58,246 bases of DNA, taken from contig NZ_BDHH01000018.1 of NCBI RefSeq assembly GCF_001748365.1, forward strand, positions 39,932 through 98,177, read 5' to 3'. Within the stretch, counting starts at the first letter, position 1; each line of letters starts with the position of its first letter. The notes beneath the pieces were generated by a model. The model made no database searches. It saw only the letters and a program-made list of their open reading frames with translations, and was not told the origin of the DNA. A program made the translations under genes and the position numbers. Origin of the DNA: Fusibacter sp. 3D3 (GTDB taxonomy: Bacteria > Bacillota > Clostridia > Peptostreptococcales > Acidaminobacteraceae). Positions 33,831-44,132 of the stretch are shown in pieces.

Positions 33831-34835
33831 TTACGCTTTCTGTCTGTTTCTAAGCAAATAAAGAAAAAAAGGTGCCCCAACAAAAGAAATTATAATACTG
33901 ACCGATATCTCCCCAATAGGTAAAATAATGCGCCCGATCGTATCACACATCACCACGAGTGAATACCCTAGTGCAATTGAGGTCGGAAATAAGTATTTAT
34001 AATCTGACCCAACCAAAAGTCTAGCAATATGCGGAATAATTAAGCCCACAAAATTGACAAGCCCTGAAACCGATATCGCCGCTCCTGCCAGCAAAGAAGA
34101 GATCGTTATTAAAAAAAAACGAAAGCGTTCCGTCCGGACACCAAGTGAATTTGCCATTTCATCTCCAAGCATCAAAATATTCATCTTAGAAGGTAAAAAA
34201 AAGCAAATCATGATGCCAACAATTGCATATGGCAATATGAGAGATAGGTTTTTCCATGCAACGCCATTCAAACTGCCAACAAGAAATCCTGTCGCATTGG
34301 CTATTTTATCTGGAAAAAAGCTTCGTATGATATCATTGAATGCCCCAAAAACTGCTGAAACTGCCATACCTGATAAAATCATCTTTACAGGACTTACCCC
34401 TTTTTCATAAGCAATTGCATAAATAATCAAAGTGGTAAGAAAAGCACCTAATATAGCACCTAATGGCAACAAATAAAACAAACTGGGAAACACAACCAAA
34501 GTCATATAGCCAACAAAACTAGCACCACTAGTTACACCTATTGTTGAAGGCGATGCAAGATGATTTCGCATGACCCCCTGTAAAATACAACCCGATAATG
34601 ACAGACATATCCCTACAAGTCCCCCCGATAAAATTCTTGGGAGCCTAACATGCCATATTATAAGTCTTGCCGATGAATCATCCGCGACTAAAACCGCTCG
34701 TAAAGATTCTTCTATCGTAAACGACATAGAGCCTACACAGACAGAAATCACAGTAACCATCAAACTAATCAAAAACAATAAGGTTATTAAAGACACCTTA
34801 TAAAATTTTGTTTTTGTTTTTGAATCATAATTCAA
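33831..34835 (-). CDS. corrinoid ABC transporter permease
   Basis: FecCD/BtuC-family permease, 334 residues with about ten membrane helices. Conserved blocks are HVRLPRILSGGLVGICLSLSG, GVTSGASFVGYMTLV, GLVNFVGLIIPHIARLLVGSD and the C-terminal GAPFFLYLLRNRQ. It starts at the ATG at 34835 after GGAGGTT. It is the first intact gene of the riboswitch-controlled operon. A ferredoxin-like fragment separates it from the riboswitch terminator. Confidence 0.93.
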   Translation of the reverse strand: MNYDSKTKTKFYKVSLITLLFLISLMVTVISVCVGSMSFTIEESLRAVLVADDSSARLIIWHVRLPRILSGGLVGICLSLSGCILQGVMRNHLASPSTIGVTSGASFVGYMTLVVFPSLFYLLPLGAILGAFLTTLIIYAIAYEKGVSPVKMILSGMAVSAVFGAFNDIIRSFFPDKIANATGFLVGSLNGVAWKNLSLILPYAIVGIMICFFLPSKMNILMLGDEMANSLGVRTERFRFFLITISSLLAGAAISVSGLVNFVGLIIPHIARLLVGSDYKYLFPTSIALGYSLVVMCDTIGRIILPIGEISVSIIISFVGAPFFLYLLRNRQKA

Positions 34836-34879
34836 TATAAACCTCCTGCCCCAAAAAGACTAAAAAATGTCTCTATTCG

Positions 34880-35041
34880 CTATTTATAGACTATATACTG
34901 AATATAATCTGCTTTATTTGGAAATCGAATTGCCTCACTAGGGCATTTTTGCATACATCTGGAGCATAACAAAACGCATGATGTAGGCCTCATCACAACG
35001 GGAACACCCTTTATGATCTCGTAAACATTTTTTGGTTTAAT
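34880..35041 (-). pseudogene. ferredoxin-like 4Fe-4S fragment
   Basis: The frame ending at 34880 reads KGVPVVMRPTSCVLLCSRC and then QKCPSEAIRFPN, with cluster-like spacing Cys-x3-Cys-x2-Cys-x3-Cys-Pro, close to the ferredoxin Cys-x2-Cys-x2-Cys-x3-Cys-Pro. Upstream the frame is open only to a stop near 35042, and the first ATG (34993) would give 37 residues without a good ribosome binding site. Composition resembles the C-terminal half of an iron-sulfur protein. Either a decayed gene or a very small iron-sulfur protein. Confidence 0.45.
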
Positions 35042-35072
35042 AAGTTACTTATTAGAAGTATCTTTATTAACT

Positions 35073-35101
35073 ACAAAAAAAACACACCTCTCAGGGGTGT
35101 G
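35073..35101 (-). terminator. terminator of the cobalamin riboswitch
   Basis: CACACC/GGTGTG stem with CCTGAGA between, followed on the minus strand by eight T residues. It lies directly after the aptamer and upstream of the transporter operon, so control is by premature termination. Confidence 0.75.
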
Positions 35102-35124
35102 CAATTGTCAATTTCTGCATAACC

Positions 35125-35306
35125 AATAAATAAACTCCATCCCCGAGAATTGGTATTATTAACGGTAGGTCTCCTGACTTGCCATCTTCCTTAAGTACAC
35201 CTTCCCATTTTCACAGTGGTATCGTACTCTCGTCCAGCTTACAGTAGTGGGTGCTGCTCAGGATTTTCACCTGATTCCCTTTTTTACACCAAATTGGTGA
35301 CCGCAA
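35125..35306 (-). promoter_or_regulatory. cobalamin riboswitch
   Basis: On the minus strand the conserved blocks appear in order: GGGAATCAGGTGAAAATCC, GAGCAGCACCC, GTAAGCTGGACGAG, CCACTGTGAAAATGGGAAGG and the B12 box GGCAAGTCAGGAGACC. This is a complete aptamer. It controls the BtuCDF-like operon, and probably cbiK, by attenuation at 35073-35101. Confidence 0.95.
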
Positions 35307-35312
35307 ATAAAA

Positions 35313-35341
35313 GTATTAAGTTTTTTATTATGATATCACAA
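35313..35341 (-). promoter_or_regulatory. promoter of the cobalamin riboswitch operon
   Basis: TTGTGA (35341-35336), 17 bases, TAATAC (35318-35313). The predicted start immediately precedes the aptamer. Confidence 0.6.
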
Positions 35342-35381
35342 TTAATTGGCATATGCAACAAATAAAATGTGAATGCCTTAT

Positions 35382-35421
35382 AAAAAAGGTCATCTCAAAT
35401 AAACGCTACATGAGACGACCT
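35382..35421 (-). terminator. terminator of recA
   Basis: AGGTCGTCTCA (35421-35411) pairs with TGAGATGACCT (35397-35387) with one G-U pair, then TTTTTATAA. It lies 18 bases after the recA stop codon. Confidence 0.8.
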
Positions 35422-35438
35422 CACTTTATACAATTATG

Positions 35439-36455
35439 CTATTTTTCTGTTACTTTAGGTGCATTTGCCTCAAGATTATAAAACGCTCTGACCTCTTTTT
35501 CAATTGTGTCGCAGATCTCAGGATTTTGGATGAGATATTCTTTAACATTCTCTCTACCTTGGCCAATTTTATTGCCTTCATAACTGTACCAAGAGCCTGA
35601 TTTTTTAATAATATCTGCAGTTGCTGCCACATCTAGTATACTACCTTCTTTAGAGATACCGGTACCATACATGATATCAAATTCTGCTTGCTTAAAAGGA
35701 GGTGCCACTTTATTCTTAACCACTTTTACTCTTGTTCGATTGCCTACAATCTCAGTATCTTTTTTGATGCTGTCAATTTTTCGGACATCTAGTCTGACAG
35801 AAGCATAAAACTTGAGGGCATTCCCCCCTGTTGTAGTCTCCGGATTACCAAACATAACACCAATCTTCATTCTCAATTGATTTATGAAAATAACTGTACA
35901 ATTCGATCGATTGATAATCCCCGTCAACTTTCTGAGTGCTTGAGACATCAAACGCGCCTGTAACCCCATATGAGAGTCTCCCATCTCACCTGTGATCTCA
36001 GCTTTAGGCACAAGAGCTGCTACCGAGTCAATAACAACGATATCAATGGCACCACTTCTAACAAGTGCATCTACAATTTCAAGTGCTTGCTCTCCTGTAT
36101 CGGGTTGAGAAACAATAAGATCATCAATTGCAACACCAATATTTCCAGCATATACGGGATCAAGTGCATGTTCTGCATCTATAAAAGCGGCAACGCCGCC
36201 ACGTTTTTGAGCTTCAGCAATCATATGAAGCGTTACTGTGGTCTTCCCTGACGATTCAGGTCCATATATTTCAACAACTCTACCTTTTGGAATTCCACCT
36301 ATGCCAAGTGCAATATCTAAATCAATAGACCCCGTAGGTATACTTTCTATATTCATTTTTGCGGATTCATCACCAAGTTTCATGATAGAACCTTTACCAA
36401 ACTGCTTTTCTATTTGACTCATTACATTATCTAATGCTTTTTGTCTTTCACTCAT
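35439..36455 (-). CDS. recA: recombinase RecA
   Basis: ATP-dependent strand-exchange protein for homologous recombination and co-protease of LexA. It has 338 residues, with Walker [10 protein letters not shown] (65-73), the RecA signature [12 protein letters not shown] and [16 protein letters not shown] (loop L2). The C-terminus is short and acidic/polar. The ATG at 36455 follows AAAGGTGG. It is transcribed alone from a promoter overlapping an SOS box. Confidence 0.98.
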   Translation of the reverse strand: MSERQKALDNVMSQIEKQFGKGSIMKLGDESAKMNIESIPTGSIDLDIALGIGGIPKGRVVEIYGPESSGKTTVTLHMIAEAQKRGGVAAFIDAEHALDPVYAGNIGVAIDDLIVSQPDTGEQALEIVDALVRSGAIDIVVIDSVAALVPKAEITGEMGDSHMGLQARLMSQALRKLTGIINRSNCTVIFINQLRMKIGVMFGNPETTTGGNALKFYASVRLDVRKIDSIKKDTEIVGNRTRVKVVKNKVAPPFKQAEFDIMYGTGISKEGSILDVAATADIIKKSGSWYSYEGNKIGQGRENVKEYLIQNPEICDTIEKEVRAFYNLEANAPKVTEK

Positions 36456-36481
36456 CTAATTAAACACCCACCTTTTTGTAA

Positions 36482-36493
36482 GAACATTTGTTC
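36482..36493 (-). promoter_or_regulatory. SOS (LexA/DinR) box of recA
   Basis: GAACAAATGTTC fits the Gram-positive LexA consensus GAAC-RNRY-GTTC exactly. It lies 7-18 bases downstream of the -10 element, across the expected transcription start. Confidence 0.85.
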
Positions 36494-36499
36494 TAATTC

Positions 36500-36527
36500 A
36501 TTATACCATATTGTCTTCCACTGTCCA
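36500..36527 (-). promoter_or_regulatory. promoter of recA
   Basis: TGGACA (36527-36522), 16 bases, TATAAT (36505-36500). Confidence 0.7.
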
Positions 36528-36599
36528 GTCTTTTCAAATAACTTTAACCTATTAATATAATAACCATATTTTTACAAATTGTAAAGCCCTAAATTTCAC

Positions 36600-36727
36600 T
36601 TTGAGTATCAAAAGTCAAAAGTTGAGCAACCATCTACCCTATGATGTCGTTTACGAGAAGTATGTGATACAGCATATGGTAGATGGTTTATGCAAAACTG
36701 AGATTTGAAACTCTAAACCCTATTACT
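36600..36727. repeat. palindromic intergenic element 2
   Basis: Outer ends TTTGAGTATCAAAA and TTTGAAACTCTAAA are imperfect inverted repeats. The inner arms AACCATCTACC (36628-36638) and GGTAGATGGTT (36678-36688) are a perfect 11-bp inverted pair. It begins five bases after the cinA stop codon. It shares its ends and the CTACC/GGTAG core with the element at 31707-31822. It may act as a cinA transcript end, though no U-tract follows. Confidence 0.6.
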
Positions 36728-36732
36728 TTTTA

Positions 36733-37995
36733 TTATAATTTTGAAAGTTCATCATAAAGCATCTTTAAAGCTTTGTTCACAGCTCTATTTTGTACTGTTA
36801 ATCGATCTCCAGAAAAATGATTTTCAAAAGTCATGATTTTATGACCAATTTTCAGGCCAATATACACAAGTCCCACTGGTTTTTCAACAGTTCCACCAGT
36901 TGGTCCCGCCACACCTGTAATAGAGACCCCAATGGTTGAGCCCGTTTTTTCACAGAGTCCTTTGACCATTTCAAAGCAAGTTTCATGACTTACAGCACCA
37001 TGTGTCAACAACGTTTGTTCAGAAACACCGACTTCATCAGTCTTTGCTTTATTGGAATACGTTACAATTCCGCGATCTACCACTTTAGAAACACCACTGA
37101 ATTTCACGATACTTTCTACAAGTTTCCCCCCAGTACAAGATTCAACAAAGGCTATTGATAGATTTTTTTCAAGGAGCATAGACGCCACTACTTCATTAAT
37201 ATCTTTTCCTTCTTCTGAAATGATATAGCTGCCTATTCTCTTTTTAATTTCTGAAACCATTGAATTCACACTTTGCTGGCACTTTTCATTGCTATGCCCA
37301 AATGAGGTGACTCGGACAAGCACCTTACCGTCCCCCGCGTAAGTGGCAATTGTTGGGTCCGTCTGGTCATTGATAAGGTCAAGAAGCGCATCCTCTGTAC
37401 TCGATTCGCCAAGATCATACACACTTAAATATTTAGAAAACATTTTATTTGGATTCAATGCCAGTAAATAATTCTGAATATATTCATCATATAGCCATTT
37501 CATTTCTTTAGGCGGCCCTGGCAAAACGACAATATGCTTGTTTAGAGCTTCCAATTTCATAATACAAGCAGGTGCAGTACCCATATCGTTATCTAAAATT
37601 TGAGCATTTTCAGGAAAATAAGCTTGTCTCTTATTGTTTTCTGTCATCACACGATTAAATGCTCTAAACCTTTTTTCGATGCGCTCCATGCTATGTGGAT
37701 CAAACACCATTTCAAGACCTAATGCTTTTGCAATAATATCTTTTGTGATATCATCTTGAGTCGGGCCAAGGCCACCAGTGGTGAAGATGATATCACATTC
37801 ATCTATGAGCAATTTCAGTATATTTTCAATTCTCATCGGATTGTCGCCCACTGTCATGTGATAATAAACACCAATGCCAATTTCATTTAATTTTTGACTT
37901 AAAAAAGTGGCATTGGTATTAACTGTCTGTCCCATGAGTAACTCTGTACCAATCGCCAGTATGCCTGCCTTTAGATATCTTGAAGACTCTGTCAT
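36733..37995 (-). CDS. cinA: CinA: NMN/ADP-ribose processing, competence-damage protein
   Basis: A 420-residue two-domain protein. The N-terminal MoaB/MogA-like COG1058 domain has ILAIGTELLMGQTVN and FTTGGLGPTQDDITKD. The C-terminal CinA amidase domain has FVESCTGGKLVESI and VGVSITGVAGPTGGT. Family members deamidate NMN and hydrolyse ADP-ribose; in streptococci CinA is tied to competence and RecA. Placement directly upstream of recA is the classic order. The ATG follows AGGAGG by seven bases. Confidence 0.95.
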   Translation of the reverse strand: MTESSRYLKAGILAIGTELLMGQTVNTNATFLSQKLNEIGIGVYYHMTVGDNPMRIENILKLLIDECDIIFTTGGLGPTQDDITKDIIAKALGLEMVFDPHSMERIEKRFRAFNRVMTENNKRQAYFPENAQILDNDMGTAPACIMKLEALNKHIVVLPGPPKEMKWLYDEYIQNYLLALNPNKMFSKYLSVYDLGESSTEDALLDLINDQTDPTIATYAGDGKVLVRVTSFGHSNEKCQQSVNSMVSEIKKRIGSYIISEEGKDINEVVASMLLEKNLSIAFVESCTGGKLVESIVKFSGVSKVVDRGIVTYSNKAKTDEVGVSEQTLLTHGAVSHETCFEMVKGLCEKTGSTIGVSITGVAGPTGGTVEKPVGLVYIGLKIGHKIMTFENHFSGDRLTVQNRAVNKALKMLYDELSKL

Positions 37996-38090
37996 CCTCT
38001 TGCCTCCTGCTATTCGTTTTAGATTTATGTTTTTTTAGGTGTAAACGCATCAAGGTTGACATAATACATTTACGTCAACCTAATTGCTTT

Positions 38091-38615
38091 TTATTTAAGA
38101 ATTTGTTTGTTTTTAACAATATAATCATATCCCGATATAATCGTTAAAATTGTTGCAATCCAGATTAAAATTGTATCCATTGGAAAAGAGAGCATTGAAA
38201 ACGGAAAATTATGCATCAAGATGACTATGACCATGATCATCTGTGAAATCGTTTTGAATTTTCCCCACCAGCTCGCTGCGATAACAATTCCCTCAGAGGC
38301 AGCAACCGCCCGAAAGATGCTTACAATAAATTCTCTAGAGATAATCACAATAACCACCCAAGAACTTATTTTGCCAAGTTCAACAAAGCAGATAAGTGCA
38401 GAGGTTATCAAAAGTTTATCCGCAAGGGGATCCATGAACTTTCCAAAATTTGTGATCAAATTCAACTTTCGCGCTAAATAACCGTCTAAAAAATCCGTGA
38501 ACGAAGCCACGACAAAGATAATAAGTGCAAACAACATCATTTGATTTAACAAGAAATAAATAAAGATTGGAATCAAAAGTACTCTTAAAAGTGTTAATTT
38601 ATTTGCTATGTTCAT
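38091..38615 (-). CDS. pgsA: phosphatidylglycerophosphate synthase
   Basis: CDP-diacylglycerol-glycerol-3-phosphate phosphatidyltransferase of phospholipid synthesis, an integral membrane protein of 174 residues. The CDP-alcohol phosphotransferase motif is DFLDGYLARK...GKFMDPLADK, with all three metal-binding Asp and the catalytic Asp. The ATG at 38615 has GAGGTG upstream and lies 17 bases inside the end of rimO; an in-frame ATG 36 bases earlier has no site. Confidence 0.94.
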   Translation of the reverse strand: MNIANKLTLLRVLLIPIFIYFLLNQMMLFALIIFVVASFTDFLDGYLARKLNLITNFGKFMDPLADKLLITSALICFVELGKISSWVVIVIISREFIVSIFRAVAASEGIVIAASWWGKFKTISQMIMVIVILMHNFPFSMLSFPMDTILIWIATILTIISGYDYIVKNKQILK

Positions 38616-39939
38616 GATACACCTCACCAATGACATCATATTCCAATGCATCTATCATTTTAACCTCTATAAAACTGCCTATATCCAAAGCTTCCGTTGT
38701 GTTGATGTAAACCACACCGTCAATTTCAGGTGAATCGTATTTCGTACGTCCCACATAAATCTTATTTTCTTCAACAAGTTCTTCCACAAGGACCTCATAA
38801 ACTTTGCCCACTTTTGAATAACTTAAGCTCTCCGAAATATTCATTTGAAGTGCCATAAGTGCATCTCTGCGTTCTACCATAACGGTTTCAGCTACTTGAT
38901 TTGGGAGTTTAAAAGCAGGAGTGTTCTCCTCATTTGAATAAGTGAAAGCCCCTAGGCGATCAAATTTAACTTCTTTAACCAATTTTAAAAGTGCATCAAA
39001 GTCTTGTTCTGTTTCTCCTGGAAAGCCGACGATGCAAGTAGTCCTAATAACGGCTTCGGGATCTCTTTTTCTAATCTTTTGAGTTATTTTCAGAATATCC
39101 TCATGTGTGGTTTTTCGATTCATCAATTTTAATATTTTATCACTTGCATGCTGAATTGGAATATCAAAATAATTCACAACTTTATCATTTGAGAAAAAGC
39201 CCTCTAATAAGTCATCCTCTAAAATATCTGGATATGAATACTGAACTCGAATCCATTTTAAGCCTTCAATTGCATTAAGTGCTGTCAAAAGTTTTGGTAG
39301 AGAAGGTTTCTTATAAAGATCAATGCCATACCTTGAAGTATCTTGAGCAATTAAAATGAGCTCCTTTACGCCCATAGAAACCAAATCCTCAGCTTCCTCT
39401 ATGATATCTTCAAGCGCTCTGGACCGATATTTGCCTCTAAGTTTAGGGATGATACAATAAGTACACTTGTTATCGCAACCTTCTGCAATCTTAAGATAGG
39501 CATAATAACTTGGCGTTGTTAAAATCCTAGGTAGATTTTCTGGGATCTGCAGGTCTACAGACTCTATAAAGACCTTCTGACTTTTATTCTGATCTAGTGT
39601 TTTAATGACTTCATTTACTTTATAAAAATTACTGGTGCCGATGATGGCATCAATTTCTGGGATCTCTGCTAAAAGTTCATCGGGATATCGTTGAGATAAA
39701 CAACCTGTTATGATTAATTTCTCCAGATGACCTTCCGTTTTTAATCTTGCAAAATCTAAAATCACATTGATGGATTCTTCTTGAGCATCGTGAATAAAAG
39801 AACACGTATTCACAATTAAAATCTCTGCCTCTTCAGCTTGATCACACAATGTATAGTCTTCGTCTAATATGCCCAACATTTGCTCTGAATCCACTAAATT
39901 TTTAGAACAGCCCAATGTTTCTATATATAATTTTTTCAT
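38599..39939 (-). CDS. rimO: ribosomal protein S12 methylthiotransferase
   Basis: Adds a methylthio group to an Asp of ribosomal protein S12 using two iron-sulfur clusters and radical SAM chemistry. It has 446 residues. The N-terminal MTTase domain contributes Cys in ETLGCSKNLVDSE, NTCSF and TGCLSQRY. The radical SAM motif is CDNKCTYC, and a C-terminal TRAM domain ends in IDALEYDVIGEV. The LGCSKN start motif favours RimO over MiaB. It is followed by overlapping pgsA. Confidence 0.96.
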   Translation of the reverse strand: MKKLYIETLGCSKNLVDSEQMLGILDEDYTLCDQAEEAEILIVNTCSFIHDAQEESINVILDFARLKTEGHLEKLIITGCLSQRYPDELLAEIPEIDAIIGTSNFYKVNEVIKTLDQNKSQKVFIESVDLQIPENLPRILTTPSYYAYLKIAEGCDNKCTYCIIPKLRGKYRSRALEDIIEEAEDLVSMGVKELILIAQDTSRYGIDLYKKPSLPKLLTALNAIEGLKWIRVQYSYPDILEDDLLEGFFSNDKVVNYFDIPIQHASDKILKLMNRKTTHEDILKITQKIRKRDPEAVIRTTCIVGFPGETEQDFDALLKLVKEVKFDRLGAFTYSNEENTPAFKLPNQVAETVMVERRDALMALQMNISESLSYSKVGKVYEVLVEELVEENKIYVGRTKYDSPEIDGVVYINTTEALDIGSFIEVKMIDALEYDVIGEVYHEHSK

Positions 39940-40001
39940 AATACCCTCTTATTTTTTCATCTTATTTCTTGATAAATTTAATCGGTAGGATTTGATATAG
40001 A

Positions 40002-42854
40002 TTACACTTCAGAATGTAAAATCCCCTCTTCTTCAATGAGATCTTCGTCATAAATAGCGTCATCCGATGACCGGTCATAATCAAAATCATCTTCACTTGA
40101 AATAATCGTTTTGTGACTGGATACACCCTCTAATTCTGACACATCACACATCGAATCAAATTCTGCTAGGGTCATCAATACTTCTCTGGGTTTACTGCCC
40201 CTAGAGGGCCCAATAATGCCACGTTCTTCCATCGAATCAATCATTCGAGCAGCTCTATTGTATCCCACTCTGAATTTTCTTTGCATCATGGACGCAGAGG
40301 CCAGACCTGAATCTAAAACAACTCTTATGGCCTCTTCAAGGTATTCATCTGCTTCATCAAAATCTTGCTCCACACTTTGGACTTCATCTAATATCGCTTC
40401 ATTGTAGGACACCTCTAAAGATTGGTTTTTAATAAAGTCGACAACGCCCTCTACTTCTTCATCTGACATAAAAGCGCCCTGTGTCCGTTTAGGTTTCGCC
40501 GCACCCACTGGATAGAAGAGCATGTCGCCTTTTCCTAATAGCTTTTCTGCTCCACCCATATCAATTATGGTTCTGGAGTCAATAGAAGAAGAAACTGAAA
40601 ACGCAATTCTCGAAGGAATATTGGCTTTGATCAATCCTGTTATAACATCAACAGAAGGCCGCTGAGTTGCTACAATTAAATGGATTCCAGCAGCTCTAGC
40701 CATTTGAGCGAGCCTACAGATCGCATCTTCGACTTGATTTGGCGCTACCATCATCAAGTCCGCAAGTTCATCGATGATCACGACAATTTGGGGTAAAAGT
40801 TCTATGCCTTGAAGTTCTGCTTTTTTGTTGTAACCCTTCATGTCACGAACAGTTTGTTCTGCAAACAACTTGTAGCGCCGGGTCATTTCATTTACAGCCC
40901 AATTAAGTGCTATAGATGCCTTTTTAGGATCCGTCACAACTGGCAAAATTAAATGCGGAATGCCATTGTAAGTACTGAGTTCAACTACCTTTGGATCTAT
41001 CATTAAAAATTTAACTTCATCTGGTCTTGCGTTAAATAAAATACTTGAAATAATCGTATTGATACAGACTGATTTACCCGAACCAGTCGCACCAGCAATC
41101 AGCAGATGTGGCATACTCGCGAGGTCGCCCACAATTGCATTTCCAGATATGTCTTTGCCCAATCCTATGGTGATCTTAGACGTTTGTTTTTTAAATTCTG
41201 GCGAATTAAGCACTTCTTTTATCGTCACCATGGATGTCACTTTATTAGGCACTTCTATCCCAATAGCGGCTTTTCCTGGTATCGGTGCAATTCGCACATG
41301 ACTCGTCGCTAAATTAAGCGCTATATCTTCACTTAATCCTACAATTTTACTGACCTTAACGCCAGGGCTTAACTGCACTTCAAACATAGTAATGGAAGGA
41401 CCACGCTTAACAGAAACCACTTTTGCTTCAACATTGAAATTGACAAGCGTTTCTTCTAGCAATTTGGCCATTTCAATGTATTCTTCTTGATTGTCTAAAA
41501 GTTTAGCGTTTTTATTTTCATTAAGTAAAGTGATCGGTGGCAAGACGTAATGTTCTACGGGTTTAGCGATATTTTCTTTGATTTCATCATGGACATTTTG
41601 TCTGACTTCAGGCTCAATATCCTTTTCTTTTATCTTGACCACTTTCTTATCTTGCACCTCCGGCTGAGGGCTCATATTTAACGGACTTTCGGCTGTCGTT
41701 ACATTTTCAGTTGCCTTAGACTCAATCACAGGTTCACTACTGTATGCCCCATTGGGTTCCATTTCAGGTTCCAGTTTTGATCCGCCTTTAAAAATAGATT
41801 TAACACCTGACATAACCAATTCTGGTGCGGAGTGATGAACCGGTTGAGGCATAATAGGAGTAGGTGTAACTTTTCCCGTCGATGTTACAGCTGAATTCAT
41901 CTCTAACTTTGGTTCTATCTTCGTCTCTACCTTCGCCTCATTTGCTTGAACCTTTTGTTTATCCGCGTTATCATATGAATCATAATCAAATGCTTTAACA
42001 TCTTTTTTTCTCGAAGCTTTTCTAAAAGTATCTAGAGTATTTAAAAAATGTTCAGAATCTGCTTCTATAGTATGTTGTGATGCTTCTTTTAGAGGAGATG
42101 CTTTTTGAGGTTTTGATACCGTTTCAGGTCGAGCGGCAGCCGCTGTAGCTCTGGCTTCCATCAATCTAGCCAGTTCTTCTTGCTTAATCTGTTTTTTCTC
42201 AAGTTGCTTCTTGCGTTTCTCATCCCATAAATCATGAAGTGATATTCGAGTCCAGACGATGAATCCCGAAACAAAAGAAACGATGATCAAAATAAATGCG
42301 CCTATATTGCCAATCAGTTTGAGCACACCAAATGTAACCAGTTCACCCATCACACCGCCACCTTTAAGGAGGACACTTCTATCAAAGGTCACTTTATACT
42401 GCTGTGCTGTTCCAAAATTTGAATCCACTTTAAAAAGTTCTCTTTCCACACCCGAAAAAACCATCATCGTTGTCAAAAGCATTGCACCCAGCAGAATAAG
42501 TGACATCGCAATATAAATTCGATTCCTTGCAGGTCTAAAATTCATATTGATGTGCACAAAAATATAAATAAATATAAAAACGGGCAGAATAAACCCCACA
42601 TAAGAACATAAACCTAAATAAATGTTTTTAATAGCATGTCCAAACTGTCCCACGGTTGAAGTGTATAGACTCAACATTGTAAACAGCGTAAATGCAACTA
42701 AAGCTATAATTTTAAGCTCATAGGTTACTTTATAATGATGTTCCAGCTCTTTCGCTGTTTTCTTGGCAGGCTTTTTTGCTGCAGTATTACTTCTACTTGT
42801 GGTAGATGCTTTCTTTCTAGTTGTCGTTCTCTTGGTTGTCTTTGGGGTAGCCAA
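40002..42854 (-). CDS. DNA translocase FtsK/SpoIIIE
   Basis: A 950-residue membrane DNA pump that clears chromosomal DNA from the division or sporulation septum. A basic Lys/Thr-rich N-tail precedes four membrane helices (within about 45-200). A long acidic/Lys linker (about 210-450) is of the low-complexity type. The RecA-like motor has Walker [13 protein letters not shown], followed by [13 protein letters not shown] and [15 protein letters not shown]. The C-terminal gamma winged-helix has [21 protein letters not shown]. Whether it is the sole FtsK/SpoIIIE or one of two cannot be told here. It follows the aspartokinase gene by 14 bases. Confidence 0.96.
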   Translation of the reverse strand: MATPKTTKRTTTRKKASTTSRSNTAAKKPAKKTAKELEHHYKVTYELKIIALVAFTLFTMLSLYTSTVGQFGHAIKNIYLGLCSYVGFILPVFIFIYIFVHINMNFRPARNRIYIAMSLILLGAMLLTTMMVFSGVERELFKVDSNFGTAQQYKVTFDRSVLLKGGGVMGELVTFGVLKLIGNIGAFILIIVSFVSGFIVWTRISLHDLWDEKRKKQLEKKQIKQEELARLMEARATAAAARPETVSKPQKASPLKEASQHTIEADSEHFLNTLDTFRKASRKKDVKAFDYDSYDNADKQKVQANEAKVETKIEPKLEMNSAVTSTGKVTPTPIMPQPVHHSAPELVMSGVKSIFKGGSKLEPEMEPNGAYSSEPVIESKATENVTTAESPLNMSPQPEVQDKKVVKIKEKDIEPEVRQNVHDEIKENIAKPVEHYVLPPITLLNENKNAKLLDNQEEYIEMAKLLEETLVNFNVEAKVVSVKRGPSITMFEVQLSPGVKVSKIVGLSEDIALNLATSHVRIAPIPGKAAIGIEVPNKVTSMVTIKEVLNSPEFKKQTSKITIGLGKDISGNAIVGDLASMPHLLIAGATGSGKSVCINTIISSILFNARPDEVKFLMIDPKVVELSTYNGIPHLILPVVTDPKKASIALNWAVNEMTRRYKLFAEQTVRDMKGYNKKAELQGIELLPQIVVIIDELADLMMVAPNQVEDAICRLAQMARAAGIHLIVATQRPSVDVITGLIKANIPSRIAFSVSSSIDSRTIIDMGGAEKLLGKGDMLFYPVGAAKPKRTQGAFMSDEEVEGVVDFIKNQSLEVSYNEAILDEVQSVEQDFDEADEYLEEAIRVVLDSGLASASMMQRKFRVGYNRAARMIDSMEERGIIGPSRGSKPREVLMTLAEFDSMCDVSELEGVSSHKTIISSEDDFDYDRSSDDAIYDEDLIEEEGILHSEV

Positions 42855-42868
42855 AAGATCACCTCCGT

Positions 42869-44065
42869 CTAATCGTTTAGTCCAAATTCATCATGTAATG
42901 CCTGTATTGCCTTCGTTAATTCCTGCTCTCTCACTAAACAAGATATGGTCGTGTAGGAGTCAGCCGTTTGTAATATATTCACCTTATTAAGTGTCAAGGC
43001 CAACGCCACGCGTTTCATCACACCCGGTACACCATGAATGCCATGCCCGATAACGGTTACTTTAGAACAAGCTTCTGTAATTTGAGTCGTCAAATCCAAT
43101 GCACTTGTCAAATTGAGCATCGTAATATGATGTATATGATCCACCGTAAAGATTTTTTCATTTTCTAGAAAGCTGATAAGATCAATAGAGATATTCGCCT
43201 TTTCAATATCTTGAAGTAGCCTTTCAAATCTAGGATCATAATTATCAACTTTAACCTTAACTTGTATAATATCGTTTTTATAGGCAACCGCTGTCACTAT
43301 TTTTTTTACCTCAGGAACATGCGCCCCATAAATAAGCGTGCCTGAACTTTCAGAGAATGTGTTTTTTATGATTAAAGGCCTATTACTTCTCTTCGCAATC
43401 GCCACAGCTTTTGGATCTACAACTTTAGCACCGTCAAGTGCCATTTGATGCATTTCTTCGTAACTGATTTTATTTAAAACCTTAGCATCTCCCACGTGTC
43501 TTGGATCAGCCGTCATGACACCATCAACATCCGTATAAATCTCAATATATTCCGCAGCAAGAACTTCCCCTAAAATTGCAGCTGTGGTATCGGAACCACC
43601 TCTTCCCAGTGTTGTAATATCACCTAATTCAGATATACCTTGGAAACCCGTTACGATTACCACGTATCCCCGATCTAAATGCTTTGTAATATTTTCGGTA
43701 TTAACCTTTTTCACTGTGGCATTTCCTGCAATATTATCCGTTATGATCCCTGCCTGATATCCCGTTAACGCTCTTGCTTTTATCCCTTGACCTCTCAACC
43801 AGTTGGAGATATAAGCTGCAGAGATGGTCTCTCCGCAACTCATCAACAAATCGAGATCTATCGTGTTCATTTCATAATGTGGTTGTTGATACATATGAAT
43901 CAGAGTATCCGTTGCATACGGCGCACCCATTCTGCCCATTGCAGAGACCACAATCACCAATTGATCGCCACTTGAAATAACTTTTTTAGCATTTGATACA
44001 ATAATATTTCTACCTTCATCAGTGGATACTGAGGTTCCACCGTATTTTTGCACAATAATCGACAT
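42869..44065 (-). CDS. aspartate kinase
   Basis: Phosphorylates aspartate at the start of lysine, threonine, methionine and diaminopimelate synthesis. It has 398 residues. The kinase domain starts [15 protein letters not shown] and includes [14 protein letters not shown] and [15 protein letters not shown]. Two C-terminal ACT domains (about 260-398) should bind an effector amino acid. Its size is close to B. subtilis DapG. The effector is not predictable. It sits between dut and ftsK, as in several Clostridia. Confidence 0.95.
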   Translation of the reverse strand: MSIIVQKYGGTSVSTDEGRNIIVSNAKKVISSGDQLVIVVSAMGRMGAPYATDTLIHMYQQPHYEMNTIDLDLLMSCGETISAAYISNWLRGQGIKARALTGYQAGIITDNIAGNATVKKVNTENITKHLDRGYVVIVTGFQGISELGDITTLGRGGSDTTAAILGEVLAAEYIEIYTDVDGVMTADPRHVGDAKVLNKISYEEMHQMALDGAKVVDPKAVAIAKRSNRPLIIKNTFSESSGTLIYGAHVPEVKKIVTAVAYKNDIIQVKVKVDNYDPRFERLLQDIEKANISIDLISFLENEKIFTVDHIHHITMLNLTSALDLTTQITEACSKVTVIGHGIHGVPGVMKRVALALTLNKVNILQTADSYTTISCLVREQELTKAIQALHDEFGLND

Positions 44066-44132
44066 TTTTACCTCTATACTATTAGAATAATAACTTTAGA
44101 ATAAAAACTTTTTTTATAATGTTGAAACGGCT

